DNA from: Neophaeococcomyces mojaviensis
Taxonomy: Eukaryota > Ascomycota > Eurotiomycetes > Chaetothyriales
NCBI GenBank assembly: GCA_030247915.1
Contig: JAPDRQ010000074.1
Location: 1 to 64,000, forward strand
Direction of reading: 5' to 3'
Length of the DNA stretch: 64,000 bases
A program made the position numbers and the translations under genes. Under the pieces are notes generated by a model. It did no database searches. It was not told the origin of the DNA and was given only the letters and a program-made list of their open reading frames with translations. Shown here piece after piece: positions 1 to 11,666 of the stretch. The first letter of the stretch is position 1, and the number at the start of each line of letters is the position of its first letter.

Positions 1-1072
1 AATCAGAAAGCAGAGTAACTGATCTGCCAGACATCCTAGAATGGAGTTTTATCATGCTTGTGGAGAGTGGAAAATGCTGATCTTACTCCTTATGGATTTT
101 CGACAGCTATGATTGCAACTCGTGTTCACACATGTATTATACCCGAGCTCAAGCGTATCGAAGAGACTATGCTATGATGATTGCCACGAATTTGCAAAAC
201 ACCTTTGTCGATTTGTGCTAGCATGTTGTGCCATGTTAACCCAGTATTAAAGAAAAGGTATGAGGTTTAGGAACTATTTTCCGCCGATTAGACAGGCTGA
301 CATGCGTTGAATTAGAACTTCTCATGTCACAAAACTTCGCACCAGTTTGCACCCCAGCCTCGTTGTTGCCTCTTTGCATGATCGTATATGCAAAACCGAT
401 ACAGCTCATTTTTGTAGCTGCAGCTGTCTCAAACAGTTGCCTGGTTACGCAATACATCGCCTAATAACCGAACGCGCAGCTTAATGCGGACAGACACTGT
501 GGTCCCCGGTAATGGCAGCCTTTTATCAACCATTGCAAGTTCACTACTACGAAGAAGCAGTGCTGGGGACAACGGCCTGTAAGTCATGCGATCTTATTTG
601 AGGGCGCTACATGAAGTAGTCTCCTGAATCAGAAACTCAATGCTTCAGACCCAACACAAAGAGAATATGGCCACCAGTGCCACTTTTCCGGGCAAGCAGC
701 CTACAATGTATTGAATCGCCTCTGGTTTTGCGCTATATTTAGAGGATTGGTTTCGTTGTTTGATGTGCATTCGTATTTCAACAGCCCTCATTGCTAAGCA
801 ATAGCCTGTTCGAGAGCAGCATTCTCTATTTACTAACGTATTGATGAACGAATACTTCCAAAGTTTGGGGACTGGCAGTAGTCCTTTTCTATTCACTGGA
901 CTGTATAAATTTCAGCTCGAACATCGTCCCTTCTGAATCCTCCTGGAAATGAAACCTCAAAGTAAAGTACGACATCAGCTCGAGATATTTTCCAATTCTT
1001 TAGGTTTTCTATTAGAAATCTCAGAGATCACCTCAACGGTCAATTTGACAGCCAAGGACTGTCTTAGAGTGT
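1..1072. other. Gene-free stretch, left edge
   Basis: Only short open frames without domain-like composition occur here, on either strand. The last 150 bases before 1073 probably carry the promoter and 5' leader of the next gene. No repeat or RNA gene was recognised. Confidence 0.5.
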
Positions 1073-1678
1073 ATGATGTCACAAGACGACATACAAAGTC
1101 CTGATCAAATAGCTCAGGCCGCTGAACGAAGGTCGCAAAACGACATTGCGGAAAGCGAAGCGACCAGAAGCGGCAGTGTTCCTCCAGAACAAGAGACTCG
1201 GAAAGATGTTGAGAAACATGGAGAGATCGAAAACGGTAGTGTTGTTCCCGAGTTCGCGAAAGGCCTCTTCACTGGCATCATTTTCCTTGCTACATTTGGC
1301 GGGTCCATCACCTTTCAGACGATAATCCAGGATCTTGGCATTGGGGAAGATGAGAATCCAGGCCATCGTTTCAGCCGCAAGCGTGCTCGAACCTTTTTAG
1401 CTATAAGTTGGGTATTGTTCACGATCGACCTGGTCCTGTCTTCCATACTCCTCGCAATGCTCTATCTCTACGGTGGTAGAGCACAACACAGCTGGGCAGA
1501 CAACCCCGTAGTTCGCTTAATATCGTTTATCCTTCTCCCTGGAGTGCTTGTTGGAGCTCTGCTATTCTCATCTTTAGCAATTACCGCATATTCAGAGCCT
1601 ACTGGATGGACAGCTGTAGGGTTTTGTGGCTTTTTTGGTGGTTTTATTCTTATTTGGTGGCTCATCGAAGCAGTGTAG
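1073..1678 (+). CDS. Four-pass membrane protein of unknown function
   Basis: This is a single-exon gene for a 201-residue protein. The first 60 residues are hydrophilic and charged. Four hydrophobic segments follow at about residues 62-84, 107-133, 146-173 and 176-199, and the last ends almost at the C-terminus. The second segment follows a basic stretch (SRKRARTFLAISW), which suggests a cytosolic loop before it. The shape resembles an uncharacterised fungal four-pass family often found in expanded copies, but I cannot name a function. Two consecutive ATG codons open the frame and either may be used. A further 3' exon is possible but the frame closes cleanly. Confidence 0.7.
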   Translation: MMSQDDIQSPDQIAQAAERRSQNDIAESEATRSGSVPPEQETRKDVEKHGEIENGSVVPEFAKGLFTGIIFLATFGGSITFQTIIQDLGIGEDENPGHRFSRKRARTFLAISWVLFTIDLVLSSILLAMLYLYGGRAQHSWADNPVVRLISFILLPGVLVGALLFSSLAITAYSEPTGWTAVGFCGFFGGFILIWWLIEAV

Positions 1679-2829
1679 GTTTCTAAAGAGACTCTTGTCA
1701 CATCTGACTGACTCCTGATTACACAGAATCGGTAAAACCAAAGAGAAAGGGTCAATTTTTAGCAAGATTGAAAAGTGATGATCAGGTTTAGTGGTTCTTG
1801 TGTTTTCGCATGCAATTGTTGGCCTTTTGTCTTTCGTTTGTACGGCTATCACAGCGGGTATGCGATGTACATTTGAGAAATGAGCAAAAACTGGGTTGTC
1901 GGAGTTCATCGGATGATTACTGTTGAACCAGGTTTGTACAGGCTTGATTCAATGCTATGTTCGTCGGATTCTGATGTGGCTATACGTATGCGGGACTTAA
2001 TACTCAATTAATACTCCTCGAGCTCTCTTAGTTAAATTTGTTAAAACTCGCTCCTGATGGCGCCGTATGTTACTGAAATTTGTGAGGCATTATGACTAGC
2101 ATAATAAACAAGCTCGAGAGGAAGTCCCAAGTTCTCACCGCTAATTTTCGATTCCGTGAGACGTATATCCTGGTTACGACCAGCCTTCCGAGTTGTCAAA
2201 TGCTGTCCACGTGTTCTGGGGTGTAGCCCACCTTCCTAGTCTGTGGTCTTGATTTGGTCGTAGGTTTTGTTTCATGACAACAGCTCGGACGCTGAAGTTG
2301 TTATTATCGAGTCGGCAGATAAACAAGAGAAACAAAAATTAACAAAGAGACCTCCAGTCCTTCGATATCCTGCTCATCATGTGAAAACTAGAGAAGATGC
2401 AACGCAGCCGAAACGGGCCATCGAAAACAGTAACACTTTCAAGGATGCAAAACTAAAGATGAAGCACAGGATGAAATCCGTAAACCAGTATTGCTAGTCG
2501 GGACCTATTTGACGATCTGTTCGAGCCCTACTGTAGGTTTTATAACTAGAAATATGAACATCCACCAAAAGCTCTGCCCTTGAGCCGTTGCTCTAAAAGA
2601 ACAATGTAAGCTGCTCGACGGTGTTCATGAACGTAAGGAAATTTGAGCCGTCATAATAATGATATCTTTCATAAAAGTCATGACCTTATTCAAGCACATA
2701 AAGCATCTTCGAGATAACTCATTGCCTTATACCTCCTTGGCCTATGCGCTTGCTCAGGATAGTCTCAGCCCATCTCGGTCAATTCTCCAATCTTTCTTCG
2801 TTATGACCAACTCGGCTGAAATCAACGAC
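1679..2829. other. Intergenic stretch
   Basis: It lies between a rightward gene and the 3' end of a leftward gene. The short open frames at 2267-2497 and 2659-2844 have no recognisable features, and the second overlaps the 3' exon of the MARVEL gene on the other strand. Nothing else was seen. Confidence 0.5.
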
Positions 2830-3690
2830 TTAGGCATGCACTGAGTTCACGGAGGCCTGCGGATACGTCTTGTCCGATTCAACAGGAGCCCCACGGTTCT
2901 GTTCAATGTCGTTGGGGTTGCCATAAGTCTGATTGAGTTGTTGTTGCTTTCCGCGGCGCTGTTGATGAAATCTCATGCTGATTGCGAACAATGTAACCGT
3001 AAATAGAATCCTGAATACAATTAATCTACTGGTCCAATTGCAGCCGAAAACGCCAACTTACCAAGTAAACGCTCCAAAAGCAGTGGCTACCTTGAGTGCT
3101 GTCCATGCGCCACCATAATAGCTGTTCACCGCGTCCTGATACGCATCCATGGCATCGTCAACAATATCATCGTAAGTAGAGCTCGATGATGAATAATCAG
3201 AACTGGAAGAATCCCTCCTGTAGAAGGGGCTGACGGCTCCATAGCCTGACATTGTTCCAGAAACCCAAGAGGCCATGATAGAAAACGAGCTGAGCCACCA
3301 CAGCCAAGTGAGGCTTTCGAGAACCAGGGCGATGACATTGGGCATATAGCGACCTTGAATGCGGGGAAACACCCATACAACGGCCGGAAGATAGATAATA
3401 GACCATGATATCTATCAATTCATATTAGACACGTCTTAGATGTGGAGGTTTGTAATCGCATACCGCAAAGAACGCAATAGGTACACCGGCCTAAAATTAT
3501 TAGCAAGCTTTGAGAAACATATGTGCTGGGAGCTTACCATCCACTTGCTGGCGGCATAGGCGGAGCAGATAAGAGTCACCATTGTGAAGACCATCTGTAC
3601 AATTCTGACCCGGAACACCCATGGCACAGGCTCATAGGCCACCATCCAGGATGAGTCCTTGAACCCTGTCTGGTAAGAAGGTTGATTCAT
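2830..3690 (-). CDS. MARVEL-domain membrane protein (4 exons)
   Basis: The spliced product is about 236 residues. MARVEL proteins are four-pass membrane proteins linked to membrane apposition and plasma-membrane domains. Exons are joined across introns at 3491-3537, 3412-3463 and 3011-3061, all GT-AG and in frame. The second exon is a 27-base microexon at 3464-3490 encoding AGVPIAFFA. Transmembrane segments are IVQMVFTMVTLICSAYAASKW, the microexon plus ISWSIIYLPAVVWVF, NVIALVLESLTWLWWLSS, and AFGAFTWILFTVTLFAISM. The third and fourth are separated by a Ser/Tyr-rich acidic loop. The last segment has the 'A.AFGAF.W.LF' pattern usual in fungal MARVEL proteins. A hydrophilic Gln-rich tail ends at QASVNSVHA. 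The start is the first ATG that precedes the conserved 'VPWVFRVRIVQ' entry to segment 1. Confidence 0.82.
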
Positions 3691-5653
3691 CTTTGAAAGA
3701 GTGTATTGCAAACGAATGAATGAAAAGTAAAAGAAAGTGATTTGAGACAAGCGAGCGACTGTTGTGTGTGTTTGCGAAAGAACTAGGAAATTCGAGAAGC
3801 CTTCGAGACCATCTTATACGAAAGATCACTTTCCTTCCCTGAAGACTGAGGTAGTAAGGCAGACATGACCAACTCCTTTCCTCCGCATTGTTCGTATTTG
3901 CGCTATCCACGACTATCCCAGTTCAGGAGCTTTTCCCAGCCTGACTCGCTTCTCCATGCCAAAAGGGCTTTCATTTATGGCGATTTAGGTTCGTTGCCAA
4001 GTGATATATCAGAGACGTACATTAGTTTCATCATGATACAACACTTGTGAGGGTCCTGCAATTATAACAGGAAACGTCATTCTTGGCATATGGACTGATC
4101 CTTGTCGCCTCTCTTCGACTAGGCCAAAATTGTCGATGGGAATTCCATATTCAGCCTAGTCTAAAATTGGATCTCCCCTGACTCAAGCTTCTAGTAGCAC
4201 TTTTGTTGCCTTCTTTCCTTGGCAGCCCATTCCACAGTAGGTTCATTCGGATATTTCCTCACCGGCTGTGCCTGGTCTAATGAGCGCACGCAATCTCATT
4301 AAGCTAGACCAAGGTGTCTCCACAAAGGACTGTTCTTTGAACTTCGAAAACGCTTATTTTTTGAGCGCTCGCGTTAAGCCTGCTCCATTTTCCACCACAC
4401 AATGCAGAGTTTGATTCCACCCGTGAATAACGTGAGTTGTCTATAGTGAATTTCAAGAGTGGTGGGTTCAGGAACAGACTGAACATTTCCTGTACACATT
4501 GTGTTTTACTCCCATATTTCTCTGCTCCTTGAAGAAGCTAGATTACTCGTGAATTTGTGCGGACCTTTGGTACGGACTGGCTCGCTGGCCCCAGTTGACT
4601 CATCTTGTGGTCGGTCTAATTGCCAAAGGGCAATCATAACATCCTTGCTTTTCCGCTAATGCAAATCGACGTTCGCCTAGAGTTTCTAGAAAAAGATCTC
4701 CTGGTGTAGGGGTCCAGGAGTTTTTCACGGATTGCAGCGCATTGAACTGTGTCAGATCAGCCTTGCTTGCATCATATACTTTTCTCATCTATGTCTGCGT
4801 CTCGCCTCGGAACTCATAATTTCATCCCGACTCTTTGCAATGTGGACTACTGGTTCCTATCCAGAACAGATCGAAGCATTATCTTAAGGCTATCAAATCT
4901 GCTTCGACAACCTTTCTGCCTCTAAGGAAGCTTTGTCTAGGTGATACTAATTTAGCTGTTCTCCAAGCTATCCACTTCAGGCATTACCTTGAAGCGACGA
5001 GTTCGATTACGAAGAATCGAAGTTCAACTCATGCCTGCCACACGTCTATTACCTCTTACAACACTCGTGAGTTAACTTGTTAGTCAGAAGCACTTTCTGA
5101 ATTGCAGGGTGCTCTCTGACTGACAGAGGTCCGAAGCGGAGGGAAACATCACTGAACTTCAAGGCAAATTCACTATAACCGAAGTGCTTGCATAGCGCGG
5201 CGGGCATAAATTTTGTCGAGACTTATGTGCGATAATCACTCCTTCTGGCACGATGAGCTGCGTCAAGTCCCGGGTTGGTCATGGTCAGCCCGAACTAACT
5301 TCGTGAGCACTAACATTGACTTAGTGTGACATCACATACAAGGCAGAGCATAGCACAATCATGGTCAGAAAGGTTAGACACACGTAGAGAATTGAGCTTA
5401 TGACAAGATCTAACGGTTAGATTGTGGTGCCTCTTGAAGTGCCTGCTAGTAATTGTAGAAGAGAGCGCTAACCACAGTAGAATAACCTCTCGAAAGATGT
5501 GCCATATCCCAAGTCCCATGTTTTCCACCATGCTGTATATATTCGTACATTTGGCTCGCCATCCAGAAACACTCCTTGCCAGGGATTCTCCTCAGACGCA
5601 TAGCAGTTAGAGCTCAAGTTGCATTTTCTTGACCCAACCATTCAACTTCGCCC
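3691..5653. other. Gene-free stretch
   Basis: About 2 kb between two leftward genes. Open frames are short (60-92 codons) and look random on both strands. The right end is the 3' flank of the secreted-protein gene and the left end is the promoter side of the MARVEL gene. No repeats were recognised. Confidence 0.5.
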
Positions 5654-6148
5654 TTAGCACGCTGCTCCAGCAGGCTGCACAGCAACGGTGATATTGAGAC
5701 CAGTGTCTCCAGTTTGAATCAGCACGCCTCCTGGACAATCCTCAAGCTCAGCACAACACGATCCGATGATGTTGTCGACGTCGTTAGCGGCATCCGAAAG
5801 TGAGACGTGAGTGGACTGAAGCAGGTCGCTATTGAACCAGCAAACTTGAGCAGTTCCAAGGTGAAAGTTCTCGTTGTTGAAATGTGGCAGGTTAATACCC
5901 CGAGAGTCAACGAAGCCTGGTGGGGAGCTGAAGGTTGAGGTACGGAGACCGTTTGCAATTCCTTGCAGATCAACTGTCTTAACGGTGAAGGCCGGGTCAA
6001 GATGGAAAGAATGTTCATCTAGCACGCCTGGTGGGATTGATCCTTGGCTCTGAAAATCTGCATAGCAAAGCGCGGCCAGTGCGGGTGTTGCGGAGGATAG
6101 TATGGTCATGGCTGTGACCAAAAGTGTGGGCCAGTTCGTGGAAGGCAT
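5654..6148 (-). CDS. Small secreted cysteine-containing protein
   Basis: A 164-residue single-exon protein. Residues 1-25 form a clear signal peptide (hydrophobic LLVTAMTILSSATPALA, with cleavage expected near ALA-A). The mature chain holds six cysteines at about 28, 103, 131, 132, 138 and 164, including an adjacent CC pair and a C-terminal cysteine. This fits a protein stabilised by three disulfides. One N-glycosylation sequon (NIT) lies near 152. No catalytic motif was seen. Size, secretion and cysteine count are those of effector-like or cell-surface proteins, but function is unknown. A TATA run lies about 90 bases upstream, which suggests strong, regulated expression. Confidence 0.75.
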   Translation of the reverse strand: MPSTNWPTLLVTAMTILSSATPALAALCYADFQSQGSIPPGVLDEHSFHLDPAFTVKTVDLQGIANGLRTSTFSSPPGFVDSRGINLPHFNNENFHLGTAQVCWFNSDLLQSTHVSLSDAANDVDNIIGSCCAELEDCPGGVLIQTGDTGLNITVAVQPAGAAC

Positions 6149-6238
6149 CTTTACGTGAACAGATCGGGATAATGGCTAAGGTGTGTTGAGCTGATGAACT
6201 GCGTGTTGCTACTTGACTTTCAATGGAATGAGCGTAGA

Positions 6239-6249
6239 TATATATATAT
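6239..6249 (-). promoter_or_regulatory. TATA-box run upstream of the secreted-protein gene
   Basis: An alternating TA tract sits about 90 bases before the start codon at 6148. This is a position compatible with a core promoter. Fungal genes with a strong TATA element are often condition-regulated, but no upstream activator site was recognised. Confidence 0.5.
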
Positions 6250-8878
6250 GCTAGCTGAGAACCAAGGGTAGACAACACTAGTTCTCTGGAAGTTCTTGCG
6301 CATATATGAAACGAGTTGTTACCCGACCGTCGCAGGCAGTTCGTGGCGTGATGTTTCATGAAATACCTACCATTTTAGGCCGAATTGCTTAAATTGATCG
6401 GCATAAAGGTGGTTTTGCTTTGTGCCGAACAAGTCAACGTCAGCTCTAATGAAACAAAAGGAATGATAGTTTGTTCTTATGTCTTATGTTGTGAGAAGGC
6501 ATAGCTAGAACACGACGTTTGATCCTTGCCATAGTGTTTTTGTCGATGCATGCAACGATCAATGCTCACAGCATAATCCATCCGGTCTGGAATATCATCC
6601 CCTTCGTCGGTGCCTCTCGTCTAGCTCACAAGGCTCCAAAGTGCGTCAGTTTCGTGCAGTGGCGGCTGGTCCACACAAGAATTCATAGCTAGTGTTTGAG
6701 GGACTGCTGCGGATGATCTAACGTGCGTTTGCCGATATTAGAGGGCAACTGAGCAGTCCTGACGAGTTCAACTTAGCAAGCATTGCGGGAGCACCTGAGG
6801 TGTATAGTCTTGATGGAGAAGTTGCTGAAACCGACAAATGACTCCAGTGATGTTCGAAACTGATGTTGGCGCCAAAGGAATGTACACGTCTCTTGCTTAA
6901 CAAACTGGCTTCTCGTACAAAATTAGGTCACCAATTTAAGCTTCAGTGGAGCTTCTTAACCGAAAAAGGCATTTACTTTCCTGATTATTGCTAGATCGAA
7001 AATTGTGAGGCTGAAGTAGACGCTTTCGTTGCTCAACGCCATGATTGTGGAGGCTCTCGGAATATATGAAAGGCATTGTTGACACGGCGCCTGCACGGAT
7101 GACAGGCTAAGCGCCACCGCTAGAAATGAGGATGAGAGCCCATCACTGGGTGGTCACGATAAAGGATGGTCTTGGCTAGTCTATTGTTCGCAAATGGAGG
7201 TTACTGAAAGCGTGGGTGATGCAATGGTGCACACGAAATCATCGTTGCTCAACTGCGCACAACGCAACGCGGTCTTGCACAGTACAGGTGGAGTTATACA
7301 CACTTTTTATCACGTAATACGATTGTCATCAGACCCACGTTTCTTCACACCATATAATCTAGATTGGATATCCATCATAGGGCTTCAGCAGTTTAGAGAA
7401 AACATAAACGCCAGTCAATACCCTAAGTCAACCTTATCGCGCCAGCCTTCCTGGTTTCTTGCCGCGCATACACACATTCATCTGCACTCACGACGAAGGA
7501 CGAGGATAATAAGAGCGAGTCGATATTTATCATGTTCTGCATGGTGAGTCATGATTTAGAATCTTGCGAACAGCTAAGCTGTAGATGTTTGGGTCTCACA
7601 GTTAATCCACTGGTTCGCAAGGTGGAATAGAGCCTTGTCCAACTAGTAAATCTGCGAGTGTTGACGACATCAATTCTGCGACAACTGGTAATGACGACTA
7701 TATTCAGGTTGTTACTAAATCAAAGGTACGCAGAATGTGATTGCATAATCTTCCGTGGCATGGCCCATTGGATACAATAACGTGCTGTATGTGGGACTAC
7801 AGTCGCTTGCAAAAGCGGCCTGCCATTTCGCTGCAACGCAACAATTTTGCACCTATATGTCAAGGGATATGAATACGGCTGCCTAAGAGCTAGTTGGAAT
7901 GTGGAAGGGCCACCCGTCTACTCCGACGACTATGGACAACCTGGTTGTAGTGTTGAGTGAGCAAGGCAAGCACAAGCAGGCCGAGAAGATGCATTGCCGG
8001 CTTGAAACTTGATGAAACAGGGGCTGGGACGAGACCATCCAAACGGAGAGGCGGGTAAGCACAATCCGATTTGGCACAAGACAGACAAACAACCGAGCTA
8101 GTTGATTAGGCACTCAGATAGATTCTCCCTGGTCGATCTCTCCATTACTTGAGTATCAAGGAAGAGGGATTGCGAAATGTCTCGTGGTGAATGATGGTTT
8201 CATCTGGTTGTGAGAAAAAGGCCAGCAGTCCTTCGAACGTGTGGAAATGTCAGCCGTTGCTTGGTTTGGTATCAACGCTTTCTCATTTTCAAGGACAAAC
8301 TCAGTACGTTCATGCTTTTAGAGTCAACAATAGTCTTGTATCTCTTGGTGTCAGTGGAGTAAGCCTCTTAGCTGACCAGTTTGCTGCTGAGGCATTGTTG
8401 ATCTTGGTGACTTATGTGGCGTAAACAAAAGGAAGCTCGCATTTCCCAGAATAGATGCTACCAATTCTACCGCCGAACATTGGAACTGTACTCTATGTTT
8501 AGTCAACTTTCAGCCTTGCAGATTAAGTACCTGCGGAGTTGCATTAAATGTGCTTATGCCAATATTTGATTGAAAGAAATTAAAGGAGTGGTGCGAACAA
8601 ATGCAAAACTGGCGTCACCATTTGAGCATACAAATTATCTAGAAATGAACAAGTTGGCTCCACAGATTTTATGTCTTGCTATATTCGGACAAACCCGTTA
8701 CTCTTTTCATGACTTTATCAAATCAGGTCAGATCTTTCTTTGTTGTAATTTCGGTCTCTCAACGACAAGCGCTTGTAATGTAAGATGGGTTTTTCTATAG
8801 CGGGCGGCAGTTTGAGCTCCGGTGCGCACCAATGTCCTCAGAACATTTGGGCCCTTCGCGTGATAAATCTATGTGCAT
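6250..8878. other. Long gene-free stretch
   Basis: About 2.6 kb with no supported gene. The longest frame (117 codons at 7194-7547) has no domain-like pattern, no splice-consistent extension and composition like its surroundings. I saw no repeat, tRNA or transposon motif. Confidence 0.5.
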
Positions 8879-10587
8879 TTAGTCCTTGGTTTCCCTGTCT
8901 GCATCCGCAAGGACAGCCTCAAATACTTCCTGATTGATTCCACGCCAGTGCTTTCTTGCCCACACAAACCATGCTGTACCAGCCAATAGCCAAACGAAAG
9001 CATTGATAGGAAGAGCATAGTTGAAATATGCAGCATCGATCGGTAGATAGTTCGGGAAGACAAGGAACGTTCCGACCCACATTGTGTAGATCAAACCAGC
9101 GATGTTGATCGGCCATCCGAATCGTCCTAGAGACCAACCAGCATCCTCGAGTCGTCCTGTGGCTCGCGCATAAATCATGCAGGAGATGGCAATGAAATAT
9201 GATTGGAATAGACCGAAGGTTCCAAGGGAGATGACGACATTGATGGCGATGCTGCTGCCTAGGTTAAGAAGGCACAGCAGCATGACGATGAACAGCGATA
9301 GCCATAGAGATCGGACTGGCACACGATAACGTGGATCAACGTAGCCGAACCATTGAGGGAGCGCGCCATCTCGTGACCAAGCCCACGTAAGACGAGAGAT
9401 TGATGCTATGCAGCCGAGGAAGACTGCGATAATTGTGATTAAGAGGCATCCAATCAATGCTGAGCCACCTCGAACGGATCCGGTGGCATTGATAACAATC
9501 GGAACAAGTCCATAGGAGGCACTGAGGACATCCTCGACAGGACCCATAAAGTATAGCCAGATTAGGGTCATTGAGAATGCTAGAACGCTGTTCATGACGA
9601 TCGACCAGAACATGGCGCGTGGTACAGCGTGGCGAGCCTTGCGCACTTCTTCGGACATGTGAACTGCTCCGTCAAAGCCTGGAGATAGTCAGTAGGTGCG
9701 CAACAGAAAGGCAAGACTTGACTTACCAACGAAACCCCAGGTGATAAGGATGATACCCAGGTTGAATGAGACGAAATCGTTGTTCCATCCTGATAAGTTT
9801 GACTTCGTGAAAAACACAAAGTCACTTGAATGGCGCTGTCCCAGGGTGCTGAGCACGACTGCGAACACAACGAACAGGATAATATGCAGCAGGCCAGCAG
9901 CCATCTCCACCCAAGGGATTAGCCAGAAGGCAAATTGATTCATCAAGCCAAGGGCAATGAGGAAGCCGTACATGATGAGCGTAAGGTGGAACGGCTTTGG
10001 AGTGTAGTCTGGATACTGGACTGTCACCAGTGTTGTAATGACGTTCGCGACCACGTTGGCTGTTCCTGCTGTAATGGCAATCCAAGAAGACCAGGTGATC
10101 CAACCTTGGAACCAGGTAATGACTCGGCGGTATCGCTCAGGTGCATAATAGTGCGTCCAGACGTATTGTGCTCCGGCAACGGGCTGAACTGATGCCATTT
10201 CTGACATTGAGGCGACCTGGCATAGTGTGCCTGGAATGACAATGAAGAAACCCCAGACCATGGCTCGCGGGCCACCATTGTAGAAGATCACACCGATGTT
10301 GGCTAGCAGACTGTCAGCGTTGTGTTTTCCAGGTCGCGGTGGCAACACGTACTTCCCATAGCCTCCCAGCTGTTCATAAATGTCAAGGAGAAGAAGAAAA
10401 TTTGTGCGTAGGAGAACAATTTCTGTGCTGCTGTCAATCGGTGTCGGTCTCAGAGCATTCATGTACATACTCGGACTCGAGTCGCAGAGTTAGATTGAAT
10501 ATTCGACCTTGCGGCCGCCGCGGTGTCACCATGTTCACGTTTCTCAACCACTGCCAGCTGCACAGACTTTGCAGGTAACGTAGTCAT
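8879..10587 (-). CDS. APC-superfamily amino acid/choline-type permease (4 exons)
   Basis: The spliced product is about 520 residues with some 12 transmembrane segments, the normal length of fungal amino acid/choline permeases of the plasma membrane. Introns are at 10423-10470, 10303-10352 and 9679-9726. The second intron removes a stretch that would otherwise break TM1 and restores the family pattern 'SLTFMNSWEAM-GTNIGVIFYNGGP'. Other family hallmarks are 'PVAGAQYVWTHYYAPERYRRVITWFQGW' (loop and TM3 region, given here as the central PVAGAQYVW), 'WGFVGFDGAVHMSEEV' spanning the last junction, and a string of hydrophobic helices to the C-terminus. The charged N-terminus (about 39 residues) starts at the only upstream in-frame ATG. 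Substrate cannot be read from sequence. Choline (Hnm1-like), GABA or other amino acids are the family options. Confidence 0.88.
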
Positions 10588-10939
10588 GATTGCCCAAATC
10601 CAAGCCCAAGCACCCTCACGTTGTTAAGAAAGAACAAACACAAGCTCCTGCAGAAGGATGGATGAAAAGAGCGACAAGTTTGTCGAGTGCCTCAAAACAC
10701 CAAAAAATCTGGCCGAGGTTTGCACAAGCTGGGGCAGGGTCCAGTCTGCTCGTGCAGCTGTGGGACCTTTCTGCAGTAAAGCAAATCTAGAAAGCATTCT
10801 TGACAATTTTGATAAGCGGAATGAAACACCTCGCCTAGGAGCATAGGCGTACCGTGAAAGACTTGGACTCTGAGCATCCTTGAAAGTGGGAGCTCCACTT
10901 TAGTCGGACAAGGAATTTAGTTGGCGCCCTTGCGGAAGC

Positions 10940-10995
10940 TGCATCCCCGAGGACGATGTATCCCTGACAGAAATGCATCCCCGAGAACGATGCAT
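10940..10995. repeat. Two tandem copies of a 22-base palindromic element
   Basis: Copies at 10940-10961 and 10974-10995 share the core CCCCGAG.ACGATG and start 34 bases apart. Counting one flanking base on each side, the second copy is bounded by a perfect 8-base inverted repeat, AATGCATC and GATGCATT. The first copy carries TGTAT where the second has TGCAT. Spacing and symmetry resemble duplicated binding sites or a hairpin, but the role is unknown. Confidence 0.6.
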
Positions 10996-11040
10996 TTTTT
11001 AATGAATGCTAGCGGTGTGGTCTGGAAGACTCCCGGACCC

Positions 11041-11062
11041 GGAAGCGCAAGCTGGCGCTTCC
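11041..11062. repeat. Perfect 8-bp stem hairpin
   Basis: GGAAGCGC and GCGCTTCC are exact inverted repeats separated by six bases. The hairpin lies 46 bases to the right of the palindromic element pair. It is GC-rich and could form a stable stem in RNA or be a symmetric protein site. Confidence 0.6.
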
Positions 11063-11596
11063 CGAGACGTGTTACCTAACGCTAAAATTGTTCTTCGGGC
11101 GGTGTCTGGCCCGCCCTCTGGGGTCAAGAGTTTCCAGCAAAAGTACTGGACACTAAACAGATGTTGTTGCTTAAGTTTGAGTTCAACACAGTCAAGTGCG
11201 AGGAGAATTACATCCCTCTGAGCTGACTGCAAGAGTTAGAGGGTGCACTCAAAAGCAGAGCACTTGTCATTGGCAAGTTGAAAGGAGTTGATTGCATGCC
11301 GAAATAGCCTACTATTCTCAGCACGAAATTGAGTTTGGCGTTAGAGCTATTTCGCTTGAGAAAGAAGTCGATCTCAGCAGGAGGCGTTCCTGGCGAGCAG
11401 GGCGTGTAAGCGTCTCACCACGTTTCTGGCTGGGGAATTCGTTGGAGCCTATTGTTCTAGGTCATGGTCTTCATGATTTCCGCTAAACAACACTAAATCC
11501 TCGTATTAGGGGAGGTCCAGAAAATTCTACGGAGTCAAAATCACTTTGTTGAGGTCAATTTGAATCAAAATACATCTCATTTGCGGGCCCTGAAAG

Positions 11597-11666
11597 CAGA
11601 AAATCAAGATCGCCGAGTGTGACCAATATTTAACTCCACAAAATTTTCGCGCCCATTTTAAGCCCA
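11597..11666 (+). repeat. Dispersed repeat, degenerate copy
   Basis: About 70 bases align with 44439-44507 with a single gap. The shared core is AACTCCAC..AATTTT, then GCGCCCA, then TAAG. Several differences are A for G or T for C in this copy, consistent with decay by C-to-T change. It may be the end of an old transposable element, but no coding or terminal repeat was seen. Confidence 0.45.
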
